Shown here piece after piece: positions 1 through 10,130 of a stretch of DNA of 64,000 nucleotides (the first letter of the stretch is position 1; every line of letters starts with the position of its first letter). The notes below the pieces were generated by a model. The model made no database searches, was not told the origin of the DNA, and saw only the letters and a list, made by a program, of their open reading frames with translations. The stretch lies in contig WHVD01000007.1 of assembly GCA_015178975.1 (NCBI GenBank), positions 1,116,001-1,180,000 on the forward strand, in the 5' to 3' direction. Source of the stretch: Hysterangium stoloniferum (taxonomy: Eukaryota > Basidiomycota > Agaricomycetes > Hysterangiales > Hysterangiaceae). The translations under genes were made by a program, and so were the position numbers.

Positions 1-382
1 TGGAGTATTGAAGGTAGGTCCTATCCCTGTGTTTAATTTCACCTTTTCTTGCTTAATGATTATTCATATAGTGAACATTGACTCTTATTGGGTGGCTTCT
101 TTGCTTTGTTGCTGTTTCTATTTCTATTCCCCCTGGATATTAGAAATTCCTCAAGGTTAGTATTGATACCTTCCCTCATTCTGTGAAAAATTATTTATGC
201 TTTATTTTTCACATTGTTGACTTATTTTAGCTTAATTCATTTCAACTCACTCACTCATTCCTCTCCCCCTTTCTTTGACAGGTTTCTGTGTCTGCTACTG
301 CTGTTTGGTTATAGATAAGCCATATAGCTCCCTTGGTGATACTGCATTGGCTTTTGTCTCTTGAGTGGATCTCTCCATTATT
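1..382. other. Leader upstream of Helitron reading frame
   Basis: No gene is seen in this AT-rich stretch. A pyrimidine-rich tract ending in ttgacag at about 275-281 resembles a 3' splice site, so the Helitron transcript may have a 5' untranslated exon here. The Helitron 5' terminus (TC) could not be placed and may lie left of the window. Confidence 0.4.
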
Positions 383-574
383 ATGGATCGAACACCTGAG
401 TGTGATCGGGAGGAGGAGCGAATGCAGCATAGGGCACAGTTGCAAATGACATCTCCATCTAATCGTCATCGGTGTTTAGTTGTGAATTCTAATATACTAC
501 TCCCTCCTCGACCACTTGGAGATCTCCCTGTTGGTAGAGGTCAACCTGATAATCCATTTTTGGTTGCTCAGCCA

Positions 575-835
575 GGTGGCTCTGCTGCAGGTGGCTCTGC
601 TGCAGGTGGCTCTGCTGCAAGTGGCTCTGCTGCAAGTGGCTCTACTGCAAGTCATTCCACTGCAAGTGACTCTACTGCAAGTCGTTCCACTGCAAGTGGC
701 TCTACTGCAAGTCATTCCACTGCAAGTCGTTCTACTGCAAGTCGTTCTACTGCAAGTGGCTCTACTGCAAGTCGTTCCACTGCAAGTGGCTCTGCTGCAA
801 GTGGCTCTGCTGCAGGTGGCTCTGATATAGTTGGC
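575..835 (+). repeat. 15-bp coding minisatellite
   Basis: About 17 tandem copies of a 15-bp unit (ggctctgctgcaagt type) lie in the Helitron N-terminus and encode repeats such as GSAAS, HSTAS and RSTAS. Units differ by a few substitutions, mostly at Gly/Ala versus Arg/His/Asp and Ala versus Thr codons. Frame is preserved throughout, and long shadow ORFs exist in other frames because 15 is a multiple of 3. Confidence 0.9.
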
Positions 836-984
836 TCTGATGCAATGGCTCTCTTGCATAGGCAGTATGAAGATTTGCCACCATTACAACCTCTTAGGCG
901 GGGTCGTGGACGAGGAAATCCAGCACCAATCCAGCATGGTCATCCACCTGTGAATGCCATGCCACACCTCCAGGCACAGGTACC

Positions 985-1335
985 CATTTTGCAGTTAGCC
1001 CCACCACAGCATCACCATCCACCTGGAAATCCAGCTGTACAACTACCACCACAACCAATTTTGCAGTGGGCCCCACCACAGCTTCACCAACCACCTGGAA
1101 ATCCAGTTCCACCACCACCACAACAACAACAACAACCAATTTTGCAGTGGGCACCACCACAGCTGCACCATGGTCATCCACCTGTGAATGCCATGCCACA
1201 ACTCCAAGCACAGGTACCTATTTTGCAGTTAGCCCCACCACAGCATCACCATCCACCTGGAAATCCACCTCAACAACAACAGGTACCCATGTTGCAGTTA
1301 GCACCACTACAGCATCACCATGCTCCTGTTTATCC
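985..1335 (+). repeat. Degenerate ~50-bp Pro/Gln/His repeats
   Basis: Five or so imperfect copies of a segment encoding ILQLAPPQHHHPPGNP or ILQWAPPQLHQPPGNP, separated by variable proline or polyglutamine spacers. The region is low-complexity and probably disordered in the Helitron protein. Confidence 0.8.
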
Positions 1336-4300
1336 AGCAGCAAATGCACAGCAAGAGCTACAGTTGGCCCTACCCCCAGCTATTCCTCCAGTTATTGTCC
1401 CACTTGCCCCACCCCCAGCTATTGCCCCACCTGCAGTCAATGTGCCACCCCCAGCCATTCCACATCCTGCAGCCATCCCTCCACTTCCACTTCCTGTTGC
1501 ACAATTACCCATTGGATGGCAGCCTGTTGTGGAGGCCAGGTTTCCAAGACATGATGTGGGACATATGAACATACAGTGTTCACACTGTGGAGCTTTACAC
1601 TGGATGGATGAGCGTCTATCAGCTAGCTCTCAGACAACACCAAAGTTTGGCAAGTGTTGCAAGCAAGGAAAGATCATCCTTCCAATACTTGAACCAGTCC
1701 CTCATACCTTAAAGTCTCTTCTTGAGGATAATACAGACAATGCCAAGGAATTTCGCAAAACTATTCGTGCATATAATAATGCATTTGCATTTATATCACT
1801 TGATGTCAAATTGGATGAGTCTGTCTTACAAGGTGGTCGGGGCCCATATGTTTTTAAAATACATGGTGGATTGTATCATGAGCATGGTTCCTTAATCCCA
1901 TACGGGGAAGATGTATCACCCAGTTATCCTCAGCTTTACATTCATGATCCTGCACTGGCACGTGAGGATGCACTGGGGAATGCATTGCAGATAAGGCAGA
2001 ATCACAGGGCAAATCGAAACCTAAACAATCAAACCTTTTCTGACTTGCAGGATATGATGGAGCAATATAATCCCTTTATAGCACTCTATCGCTAGGCACA
2101 TGACCGATTGAGGACACAGGCAGAGACTCCAAGGTTACATGTTAGACTGAGTTACAAGGCTTTTACTGATCCCCGACGGTACAACCTTCCAACCGGTGAT
2201 GAACTTGCAGTCATTGTGCCTGGAGATGGTGATACAGGCCAGGGTGACCCAAGGGATATTATTGTTCAGAGAAGGGGGGGGGCCTTCCATCAATTGCATG
2301 AAGGACAGGCCATTTGTACACCCCTTCATTATGTCATGCTCTTTCCCAGGGGTGAGCGTGGTTGGTCATGGGACATTCCCTATGCAAATAACAATTGGCA
2401 GCCCCAGGCTGCACAGCAGCATGAACAAGCTGAAGAAGAAGACAAAAGTCGTAAGGTGACCCAGCGTGAATATTATGCCTATCGCCTATTTCTTAGAGCA
2501 AATGAAGCCAAAACCATCTTTTATGCACAAAAGCTGTTCCAGCAGTACATTGTCGATGCCTGGGCAGTCACAGAACAGAGCAGATTGAAGTTTCTGAGTC
2601 AAAATCAACCAAGGATATGTGCAGAACTCTACAACCAGGTCGTTGATGCTTTTTCAAATGATGACATCAATCCCAATAGTATCGGTCAGAGGGTCATACT
2701 CCCTTCTTCATTTACTGGCAGTTCAAGGGATATGAGGCAAAGTCTGCAAAATTCTTTTGCAATCGCACGCAAGTATGGCAATGCCAGCTGCTTCATCACT
2801 ATGACTGCTAATCCCAATTGGGAGGAGGTCACCTGTGAATTGCTTCCAGGCCAGACCCCTGCTGATCACCCTGATTTGGTCTCACGTGTCTTTGCTATGA
2901 AAAAGGCTAAAATGCTGAAAATGATTACAGAAGGCCATATCTTTGGTAAAACAGTAGCACATATCCATGTCATTGAATTCCAAAAGCGGGGTCTTCCACA
3001 CATGCACTGTCTTATATGGTTTGAGGAGCAGGATAAGCCAAGGACACCTGCAGATGTCGATTCAATTATTTCTGCCTGTTTTCCAGATCCTGAAACACAT
3101 CCCAGACTATTTAATTTAGTAGGTCAACTCATGACCCATGGCCCCTGTGGTCTTCATCATCCAAATGCTGCCTGTATGGCCAATGGTACATGTGGTAAAT
3201 TCTTCCCAAAGGATTGGTGTGAAGCCACCATTGTCAATCAGTAAGGCTATCCATTCTACCTTCGTCCCAACAATGGGAGGGTTTATGTAACTCCCAAGTT
3301 TACATATGACAACAGATATGTTGTTCCTTACTCTCCTATTCTGCTTCTCACCTTTGAGTGCCATATCAATGTCGAGTTGGTCTTTACCAATAGATCAATG
3401 AAGTATATGCATAAATACTGTTACAAAGGCCCCGATCGCACAACTATGGAGGTTGGAAAGACACCAGATGAGATTAAACAGTATCTTGATGCACGATATG
3501 TTAGTGCACATGAGTCTGTCTGGCGATTAATGCGCAATGAACTCCACACCCAGGTTCCTGCAGTAATGGCACTTCATGTCCACCTCCCTGGGGAAAACAC
3601 TGTCATTTTTGATGCTGATCAGGGTCCTGCTGAGGCTTTACAAAGGGCAGAGTGTGCTGGAACAACTTTAATGGCTTATTTTGAAGCTAATGCCAAGGAT
3701 CTTATTGGCTAAAATGGTCGCCGTGCCAGGGACACATTGTATATGGATTTTCCCGAGTATTTTACATTTGTAGCTAGGACTAAATCATGGAAGCCACGTC
3801 AAAGTGGTTTTTCCATAGGACGCATCCATTTTGTCAATGCTGCCTGTGGTGAAAGATTCCACCTCCGTACATTGCTCACTGTTGTCCAAGGTGCCACCTC
3901 ATTTGAAAATCTAAGGACTTTTCAGGGTGAGACCCATCCCACATTTCAACAAGCCTGTGTTGCACGTGGTTTGCTTGAAGATGATCACCAGTGGAACATG
4001 TGCCTCAGAGAAGCCAGTCGCATACAGCCTGGCCTTCAACTTCGCAGGTTGTTCGTCATCATTTTGACCATGTCCTCCCCTGCACAACCTCAAGAACTCT
4101 GGGATGAGTTCAAAGAATTTATCTGTGATGATTTGGACTGGATCCTGAGGGTTACATATAACATTGACAATGCAGCACCTCACACAATTTATGACTTTGG
4201 TCTCTATCAGATTGATAAAATCCTCCGCTATTCTGGAAAGTCTCTTTCACTCTATCCAACCATGCCACAAATCACTGAGAATTGGGATCAGTTCATTGGC

Positions 4301-5761
4301 AATCGTCTCATTAGGGAGCAGAAGAATTATAATCTTGATCATGAGCATGCCAGTGCCCAAGCCAATCTTGAAAAGTTCAATCCTGAACAACAAGTGGCTT
4401 TTGACACTATTATCAAGGCAGTTGATGAGCAGCAGGAGGGCAAAATGTTCTTTGTCAATGGCCCAGGTGGCACTGGCAAGTCCTTTGTATGGAATACTCT
4501 TGCACATGCATGTCATGCCAAAGGCTACATTGTCCTTTGTGTCGCCTCATCTGGAATTGCATCAATGATTCTCAAAGGTGGTCGCACCTCTCATAGCATG
4601 TTTGCAATTCCTGTTCCCTGTGAGAAGAACTCCTCATGTCACATCAAGAAGGGCTCAGAAAAGGCAGAGCTCATGAAGCAAGTACGCCTCATCATCTGGG
4701 ATGAAGTTCCAATGCAGTCACGTTTCATATGTGAGGCAGTCGACAGAACTCTAAGGGATGTATTAGACAAAGATGCTCTCCCCTTTGGAGGCATTCCTGT
4801 TGCCTGGGGAGGTGACTTCCAGCAGACCTTGCCTGTTGTACAACGTGCCTCTAAAGAACAGATTATTGGTGAATGTATTCAAAAATCTCAACTCTGGAAC
4901 CATGTCAAGGTACTTTTCTTGAAAAAGAATATGCGGGTTGATCAGCATGATCCACACAGTGATCAGTTTGCTCAGTGGCTCTTAGATGTAGGCCATGGAA
5001 AGGATTTGCCTTTGGATCATACAATGGATATCCCTCCTCATATGATCTGTGGTCCAGAAATGTCTGATCTAATTGCTGAGATATATCCAGACATCCATGT
5101 AGATGGAGACCAAAGAGATTGGCAAGATGGAGACTTCTTAGACCGTGCTATTCTGTGTCCTAGGAATTCAGATGTGGAAGAAATTAATTCAGAACTTCTG
5201 AATAGATTCCCTGGAGTGAGTCGTGTCTACCACAGTGCTGACACTGCAGAGGGTGACATGGAGGCAGAAGTCTATCCTGTGGAATATTTAAATAGTCTCA
5301 ACTTTGGTGGAATTTCACCAAGTCGACTTGAGATGAAGCCAGGAGTACCTTTAATGCTACTACGGAACATAGATCCACAGATGGGACTTTTCAATGGTAC
5401 AAAATTGCGACTACTCAAAATGGAAAATCATTTGCTTTTGGTGCAGATCTTAACTGGACCATGTACTGGGGAAGAGGCATTTATTTCAAGGATTAAAATC
5501 ATTACAAATGATGATGAACTCTCTTTTAAACTTCATCGGGTTCAGTTTCCAGTATGACTGGCATTTGCAATGACAATTAACAAGTCACAGGGACAATCTT
5601 TGAAATTAGTAGGATTAGATTTGAGAACGGCTGTGTTTGGACATGGGCAATTGTATGTAGGACATTCAAGGGGAAGAAGTTGGAATAGGGTTAAAATATT
5701 ATTAGAGAAGGAGTCAAAGAGAACTGCAAATATAGTGTACAAAGATGTATTATTAGATTGA

Positions 5762-6003
5762 GAATTTGATATATTTTGATTGTTTTTTTCCTGACAATGA
5801 TTGTATTAGATAGTTAAGAGTTGTGGATGCGAGGGGTTTGCATAGCAAAGTGGTGGGGTAGGTCATTTTGATTGTAATAAATATTAAGAGTTGTCGACGC
5901 GGGGGGGTTTGGGGGGCGAAGCCCCCCAACAAGCTGGAGCCCGCAGCGAAGTTGTGGTGCCGGTCACGAAGCGACTGCCCTGCAGCGTAGCAAGGGTTCC
6001 TAA
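5762..6003 (+). other. Helitron 3' terminal region with hairpins
   Basis: Contains a perfect GC hairpin ggggggcgaagcccccc at 5911-5927 with the GCGAAGC apical motif. A second imperfect hairpin, ccctgc...gcaaggg, lies at 5978-5996, followed a few bases later by CTAA (6000-6003), which fits the Helitron CTRR terminus. The next base is G rather than the usual T, so the exact end is uncertain. A related degenerate block at about 5815-5850 (aagagttgtggatgcgagggg) precedes a similar one at 5886 (aagagttgtcgacgcgggg), suggesting an internal duplication. Confidence 0.6.
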
Positions 6004-6025
6004 GCTTGTCTATATTATGGAAATA

Positions 6026-6669
6026 CAGTGCCATTACATAAGCTCCAAATATGGAAATACTACAAATATTTATATATAGGAGACTTATTGGAAGGGATTT
6101 TTTGTGAGGTTTGGAGAAGGTTTTGTGATGTTATGGGCTACATGCTGTGGGAAGGACCTGGGTATTCTTTTAAGATAGATGAGAGGATGGATGGGGACCT
6201 TTATCTTAAGATTATAGAGAAGGACCTTCAAGCCAGCTTCAGCTATTATAGAAAATATGTGGGTGATGTCATCTTTCAGCAAGATCATGACCTTGAACAT
6301 ACCTGCAAGAAGGCCCAGACTTGGTTTCAAGATAATGATTTCAATTTTCTCCCATGGCCAGCACAGTCTCCAGACCTCAACCCCATTGAACACTTGTGGG
6401 ACTATGAAAAGAGGAGGCTAAGGGATACTGGTGTTGTGGGAGAGGGTGGAGGAGGAGTGGAACAAGATTGATGCAGAGGTGTGTCAGAATTTGATTGAGA
6501 GTATGCCTAGGAGGGTTGTAGCTGTGTTGAAGGCAAAGGGTGGCTATACTAAGTACTAAATATAAGTAGTTTTGTGGGTCAGAGTGGTCAGCAAAAAAAC
6601 CCTTCACATGATCTCTTGTATATAAATATTTGTAATATTTCCATATTTGGAGTTTATGTAATGGCATCA
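6026..6669 (+). mobile_element. Deleted Tc1-like element
   Basis: Bounded by about 57-bp inverted repeats (6026-6082 and 6613-6669). The left end begins CAGTGCCATTACATAA and the right end mirrors it, with TA at 6024-6025 and 6670-6671 as the target duplication. At 644 bp it keeps only the C-terminal half of a transposase, so it is a non-autonomous internal-deletion derivative. Confidence 0.85.
6085..6559 (+). pseudogene. Tc1-like transposase, C-terminal remnant
   Basis: The frame starting near 6085 encodes MLWEGPGYSFKIDERMDGD, then VIFQQDHDLEHTCKKAQ and AQSPDLNPIEHLWD, i.e. the second catalytic Asp and the Glu of the DD34E triad. After about 6420 the homology moves to another frame (EEEWNKIDAEVCQNLIES, then PRRVVAVLKAKGGYTKY and stop at 6559), so there is a frameshift. 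The N-terminal DNA-binding domains and first Asp are missing. It belongs to a different Tc1 family from the element at 7308-8891. Confidence 0.85.
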
Positions 6670-6671
6670 TA

Positions 6672-7307
6672 CTTCCATATTCTAGATATGATAGAGCATA
6701 TTCACCAATACTTTTGATATTTTTGCATTTTTATTCTTTGAGTTATCAGGGATATAAGTCTGAAGAGTGAAACATGCAAAGGGTTTTTTGAGTCACTGTA
6801 GGTGAACTTCCCACTAGTAACAGTAGTGTTTTTCAAATCGGAGCCTATTCCTATTCTGTGTGTTTCTCTTTGTAAGAGCTGAACTGAAGGATTACACTAT
6901 CAACAAAGCTGAACCTTACACTTTCTGAGTAATTTGTCTCCAACTTCATATTCTTTTTATATTCTATACTAGGAGGTGGTCTGTAACCATTATAATATCA
7001 AATGTTTTCTAATAAAAGCAATATTGCTACAAAACTTCATCTTTAAATAGCAGTATCTACTCTGAGATTATCATATTGTTAACCACCAACCATGAGAAAC
7101 AATTCTCCATGTTATATCCTAAACAATTCAGAGTCAATTAATAGAACCTATTGTATATAGTTTTCCAAGTTATGTAAATACTGACTAATATTTTTGTTAG
7201 TAATTTGTTTTTTAAAAGCTAAACTGTAGTTATTTCCTAGTAAAATATGTGAGATATAATTGGAAATTTTTCATCCCATGGCTTTCTTTATTAAGTAAAG
7301 CCACCTA
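6672..7307. other. AT-rich spacer between two Tc1 elements
   Basis: No ORF or RNA gene is seen. At 6782-6798 the sequence ttttttgagtcactgta resembles the outer end of the Tc1 element at 7308-8891 (ttttttgggtcactgta), including the TA, and may be a solo transposon end. Confidence 0.5.
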
Positions 7308-7508
7308 CAGTGACCCAAAAAAGCATCTGGATGTTTGGTGAAAGTGGAAAGATGGGTTTGCAGCTCCAGAAAATAGTTAAATTCTGAATAAATCAGAGGT
7401 AAGAGGTATACATCTGACCTACATGATGACATAAGCATGACATCATAGCTTTCCTTATCAGGAAAGTAGGAAATTAATAATGGACATGGTGCATCCGGAC
7501 ACTTTTTT
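7308..7508 (+). repeat. Tc1 left terminal inverted repeat
   Basis: Pairs with 8691-8891 in inverted orientation over about 200 bp with few mismatches. It carries an outer motif near 7320-7337 and an inner, oppositely oriented copy (gcatccggacactttttt) at 7490-7508. Confidence 0.9.
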
Positions 7509-7526
7509 TGCTCTTGTAATTAATTA

Positions 7527-8582
7527 CTAGTTTTTACCAGTTTCAGTATTTAGTGTACCCCCCTTGGCCTTTAGTACTGCAGAAACCCTTCTAGGCATGC
7601 TCATGATCAATTCAAGGTATTTCTCCCTTGGAATACCCTCCCATTCCACCTCCACTCTCTCCCAGAGCTCCAATATGCTCTTGGGTGCCTCAGGGTATGT
7701 TCCAAGCCTTCTCTTCAACTCCCACCATAAGTGTTCTATTGGATTCAGGTCTGGAGACTCTGCAGGCCAGTCTAAAACCTCCACCTGATGGTCCTTGAAC
7801 CAATCCTTGGCCAACCTGCAAGTGTGTTTAGGGTCATTGTCCTGCTGGAAGACAAACCTTACCCTGTCCATCCCATAATACTCCACTGTTTTGAAGATAT
7901 AGTCCTCCAATATGTCCTTGTACATCTCCCCATCCATCCTCCCATCTATCTTGCACATGTACCCCACACCATGTGCTGTCATACATCCCCAAATCATTAC
8001 GCTCCCCCCTCCAAATTTGATAGTTCCATTGATATGCTGCTGAGTGAGTGCAGAACCTGGTATTTTCCATACCCACAGCCTCCCATCAGAGCCCAAATGA
8101 TTGATTTTGGTTTCATCTGAGAAGATAACCCTAAACCAGTCCTCCTCAGTCCAATGCTGGTACTTGATAGCAAACTCATATCGAGCCTTGATGTATCGAC
8201 AGGCAAGAAGAGGGCTTTTGGCCTTCACCACAGCCTTCAAATTCTCTTTCTTCAATGCATCTCTAATTGTCTGTGTGCAGACATTGAGGGAGAGGTGGGA
8301 CTTGGCTTGGGAGGCATTATCAACCTGTCCAGAGATGATAGAACGAGGCAGGTGGTGATGATCCCTGGGGGAGAGTTTGGGAGGACAACCTCTGGAAGGT
8401 GTTGGAAGTGGACCAGGGAGTTGGGAGCGAATTTCTGATACTGTAGAGTGCCCAATATGAAGTTTAGAAGCAATTGTTCTGCAGGAGTGACCCTCCTGGA
8501 GAAGAGAAATGACAGAGAGCCTTGTTTCAGTAGAGTGCTTCTTCATCATGTGGTGGGGGGGTGAATTGAGGCAAAGGTTCAT
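7527..8582 (-). CDS. Tc1-like DD34E transposase
   Basis: A 351-aa cut-and-paste transposase. The true start may be Met12 or Met13 (MKKHSTETRL), giving a typical Tc1 length near 340. Residues 15-55 look like the first helix-turn-helix of a paired-type DNA-binding domain (RLSVISLLQEG, then CRTIASKLHIGHSTVSEI). The catalytic core shows FSDETKI (Asp156), GGGSVMIWGC, QQDNDPKHT (Asp248) and SPDLNPIEHLW (Glu283), giving exactly 34 residues between the second Asp and the Glu. The frame is uninterrupted, with matching inverted repeats on both sides, so the protein could be functional. It is the only gene of its element and no intron is needed. Confidence 0.95.
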   Translation of the reverse strand: MNLCLNSPPHHMMKKHSTETRLSVISLLQEGHSCRTIASKLHIGHSTVSEIRSQLPGPLPTPSRGCPPKLSPRDHHHLPRSIISGQVDNASQAKSHLSLNVCTQTIRDALKKENLKAVVKAKSPLLACRYIKARYEFAIKYQHWTEEDWFRVIFSDETKINHLGSDGRLWVWKIPGSALTQQHINGTIKFGGGSVMIWGCMTAHGVGYMCKIDGRMDGEMYKDILEDYIFKTVEYYGMDRVRFVFQQDNDPKHTCRLAKDWFKDHQVEVLDWPAESPDLNPIEHLWWELKRRLGTYPEAPKSILELWERVEVEWEGIPREKYLELIMSMPRRVSAVLKAKGGTLNTETGKN

Positions 8583-8690
8583 GTAAATGTGTTATTTAAA
8601 CATGTAGTCACATGACATTGTTGAACCTAACCAGAAATTCCCACAGTTATATGAACCTTAGTTGAGTTTCATGTATCAGTTGACAGAGCA

Positions 8691-8891
8691 AAAGAAATGT
8701 CTGGATGCACCATGTCCATTGTTCATTTCCTACTTCCCTGATAAGGAAAGCTATGATGTCATGCTTATGTCATAATGTAGGTCAGATGTATACCTCTTAC
8801 CTCTGATTTATTCAGAATTTAACTATTTTCTGGAGCTGCAAACCCATCTTTCCAATTTCACCAAACATCCGGACACTTTTTTGGGTCACTG
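8691..8891 (-). repeat. Tc1 right terminal inverted repeat
   Basis: Inverted partner of 7308-7508. The outer motif catccggacactttttt is at 8866-8882 and the inner reversed copy at about 8696-8711, the layout usually bound by the transposase N-terminal domain. Confidence 0.9.
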
Positions 8892-8893
8892 TA

Positions 8894-9255
8894 TATATTC
8901 TGGGTATGTTGAATCAAGTAGAAATCTGTTCAGATTGACAGAACCATTCCAATATAATACATACAGTACATATGCATGAAATGGACCATTTACAAGGGTA
9001 TGCTTTTTTAAAGTTTTGATGTTTCAAACTACTGAACTCTTTCATAATCTACTCAGCTCCTGCAAGATGCTTTGTTTTGTAATATAAAAATAAGTTTTAA
9101 ACATTCCAAATATTTGAAAGACCAAATTAAGTTTGAATCACATACCAGATGTTTAAATGACCTTAGAGTATATTAGAATTTGGTATACTTAATAGTTTTT
9201 AGATATCCCCCTAGCAGACTGATCACCCAGTAGGTTTTAAACAATAAAAAAATGC
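8894..9255. other. AT-rich spacer
   Basis: Nothing recognisable: no long ORF, no repeat of the downstream array, no transposon end other than the Tc1 TA at 8892-8893. Confidence 0.5.
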
Positions 9256-9693
9256 ATGTATACTATAAAACTAAACAAATCTATTCTTGCCAGGATGTCT
9301 GAGATTAATCAACCTGTCACTCACCAAGGCACTGTACAAAGTGCAATTCCCATGTGGAGCAAGAGAATCATTCAACAATGGGTGGCTAGTGATGACTTGA
9401 ATAGTCCCACTACTGACCTAGTGAGTGTTACCTCTTCACCTTTGAATGCCACACACCCTGAACTGATCTACACTGCACACACAGAAAGAAGGGGAGGAAG
9501 GACTGTGAAGGTATCCCAAATTGCCTCTGATTCCTCAATGACTACTTCCAGTGAAAATGATCATGCTCCTGTTAGTGAAGCCTCGAATGAATCCATTGAG
9601 AGTGGAGAAGACAATTCACCATTCCCCTGTCCAAATGAATATTTCAGTATGCATGTCATTCTCTGCAACAGGACTTACATATCATATGGCTGA
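9256..9693 (+). CDS. Orphan Ser/Thr/Glu-rich ORF, unrecognised
   Basis: A 145-aa frame, possibly starting at the internal Met (MSEINQPVTHQGTVQSA) near 9295. The protein is hydrophilic and rich in Ser, Thr, Glu and Asn, with no membrane segment or known motif. It reads like the disordered part of a larger protein. The frame closes at 9693, and coding-like residues (EALFFPEWFEGESSGDERGE) continue shortly after it with stops, so this may be a decayed gene or a transposon-captured fragment. No function can be assigned. Confidence 0.35.
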   Translation: MYTIKLNKSILARMSEINQPVTHQGTVQSAIPMWSKRIIQQWVASDDLNSPTTDLVSVTSSPLNATHPELIYTAHTERRGGRTVKVSQIASDSSMTTSSENDHAPVSEASNESIESGEDNSPFPCPNEYFSMHVILCNRTYISYG

Positions 9694-10130
9694 TTGTACC
9701 CTGAAGAACTATTAGCACCTTGAAAGACTTTCAGGAGGAGGTACCACAAGGGGAAACCTCTCATTATTCCAGAAGCACTCTTCTTTCCAGAGTGGTTTGA
9801 AGGGGAGAGCAGTGGTGATGAAAGGGGGGAGAGAACTTCCCAGGGAATGGCAGTTGAACACCACCAGGGTGCTAAGTTTAAATAGTCCAATTGTTTGGAA
9901 TCTGATGAAGATCAGTTTGGGCCACTCCCAGTGTGAAGGGTATGCATATATTATGGTTGGACTATCGAATGATACACATATTATTCAATACTATTTCCTA
10001 TATTTTGTTTCTATTTTCCTATCCTTTATACTCTTCGAGTATTGCTCTATTTCCTTAGTTCGAAGCCCTGTGTATACTTGTAGGCGCACTCGACGCCAAG
10101 GACAATAGACACTCTTTACCCAACAGACAC
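9694..10130. other. Decayed sequence before the repeat array
   Basis: The first 200 bases look like the continuation of the 9256-9693 frame with stops. The rest has no recognisable feature. Similarity to the repeat units begins at about 10130. Confidence 0.35.

Larger units (their letters stand above)
383..5761 (+). pseudogene. Helitron Rep/helicase, nonsense-interrupted
   Basis: Rolling-circle transposase that would nick and replicate Helitron DNA. ATG at 383 (MDRTPECDREEE) is chosen because the frame opens only shortly before it. Order: Gly/Ser-Ala repeat (575-835), Pro/Gln/His-rich region, zinc-finger-like CSHCGALHW with CC further on (about 1577-1660), Helitron N-terminal domain, Rep HUH motif GLPHMHCLIWF (about 2990-3020), two-tyrosine motif KYMHKYCYKG (about 3400-3430), then a Pif1-type helicase with Walker A GPGGTGKS (about 4460), Walker B LIIWDE (about 4690) and the C-terminal motif [10 protein letters not shown] (about 5570). 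All segments share one frame, but stops occur at 2093 (TAG), 3242 (TAA), 3710 (TAA) and 5555 (TGA). No frameshift is seen. Three different stop codons argue against recoding. Each fits a single C to T change of Gln or Arg codons, and the TGA replaces the Arg expected in [17 protein letters not shown]. The element is probably recently inactivated. Confidence 0.92.
7308..8891 (-). mobile_element. Complete Tc1/mariner element, 1584 bp
   Basis: The ends CAGTGACCCAAAAAAG (left) and its mirror at 8876-8891 are flanked by TA at 7306-7307 and 8892-8893. Terminal inverted repeats are about 201 bp. The element encodes one uninterrupted transposase on the minus strand. Structure and TIR similarity suggest a fairly young, possibly active copy. 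Confidence 0.95.

Noticed and set aside
575-835. Possible CRISPR-like array
   Set aside because: Units are contiguous 15-bp coding repeats without unique spacers, in a fungal transposon.
497-859. Long ORFs on both strands over the 15-bp repeat
   Set aside because: Any frame stays open in a repeat whose unit is a multiple of three; the Helitron frame explains it.
2093-5557. Stop-codon readthrough or alternative code in the Helitron
   Set aside because: All three stop codons occur and there is no shared context; nonsense mutation is simpler.
6026-6798. Longer Tc1-like element ending at 6797 (cactgTA)
   Set aside because: The right inverted repeat matching the left end over 57 bp lies at 6613-6669; the 6798 end matches the other Tc1 family.
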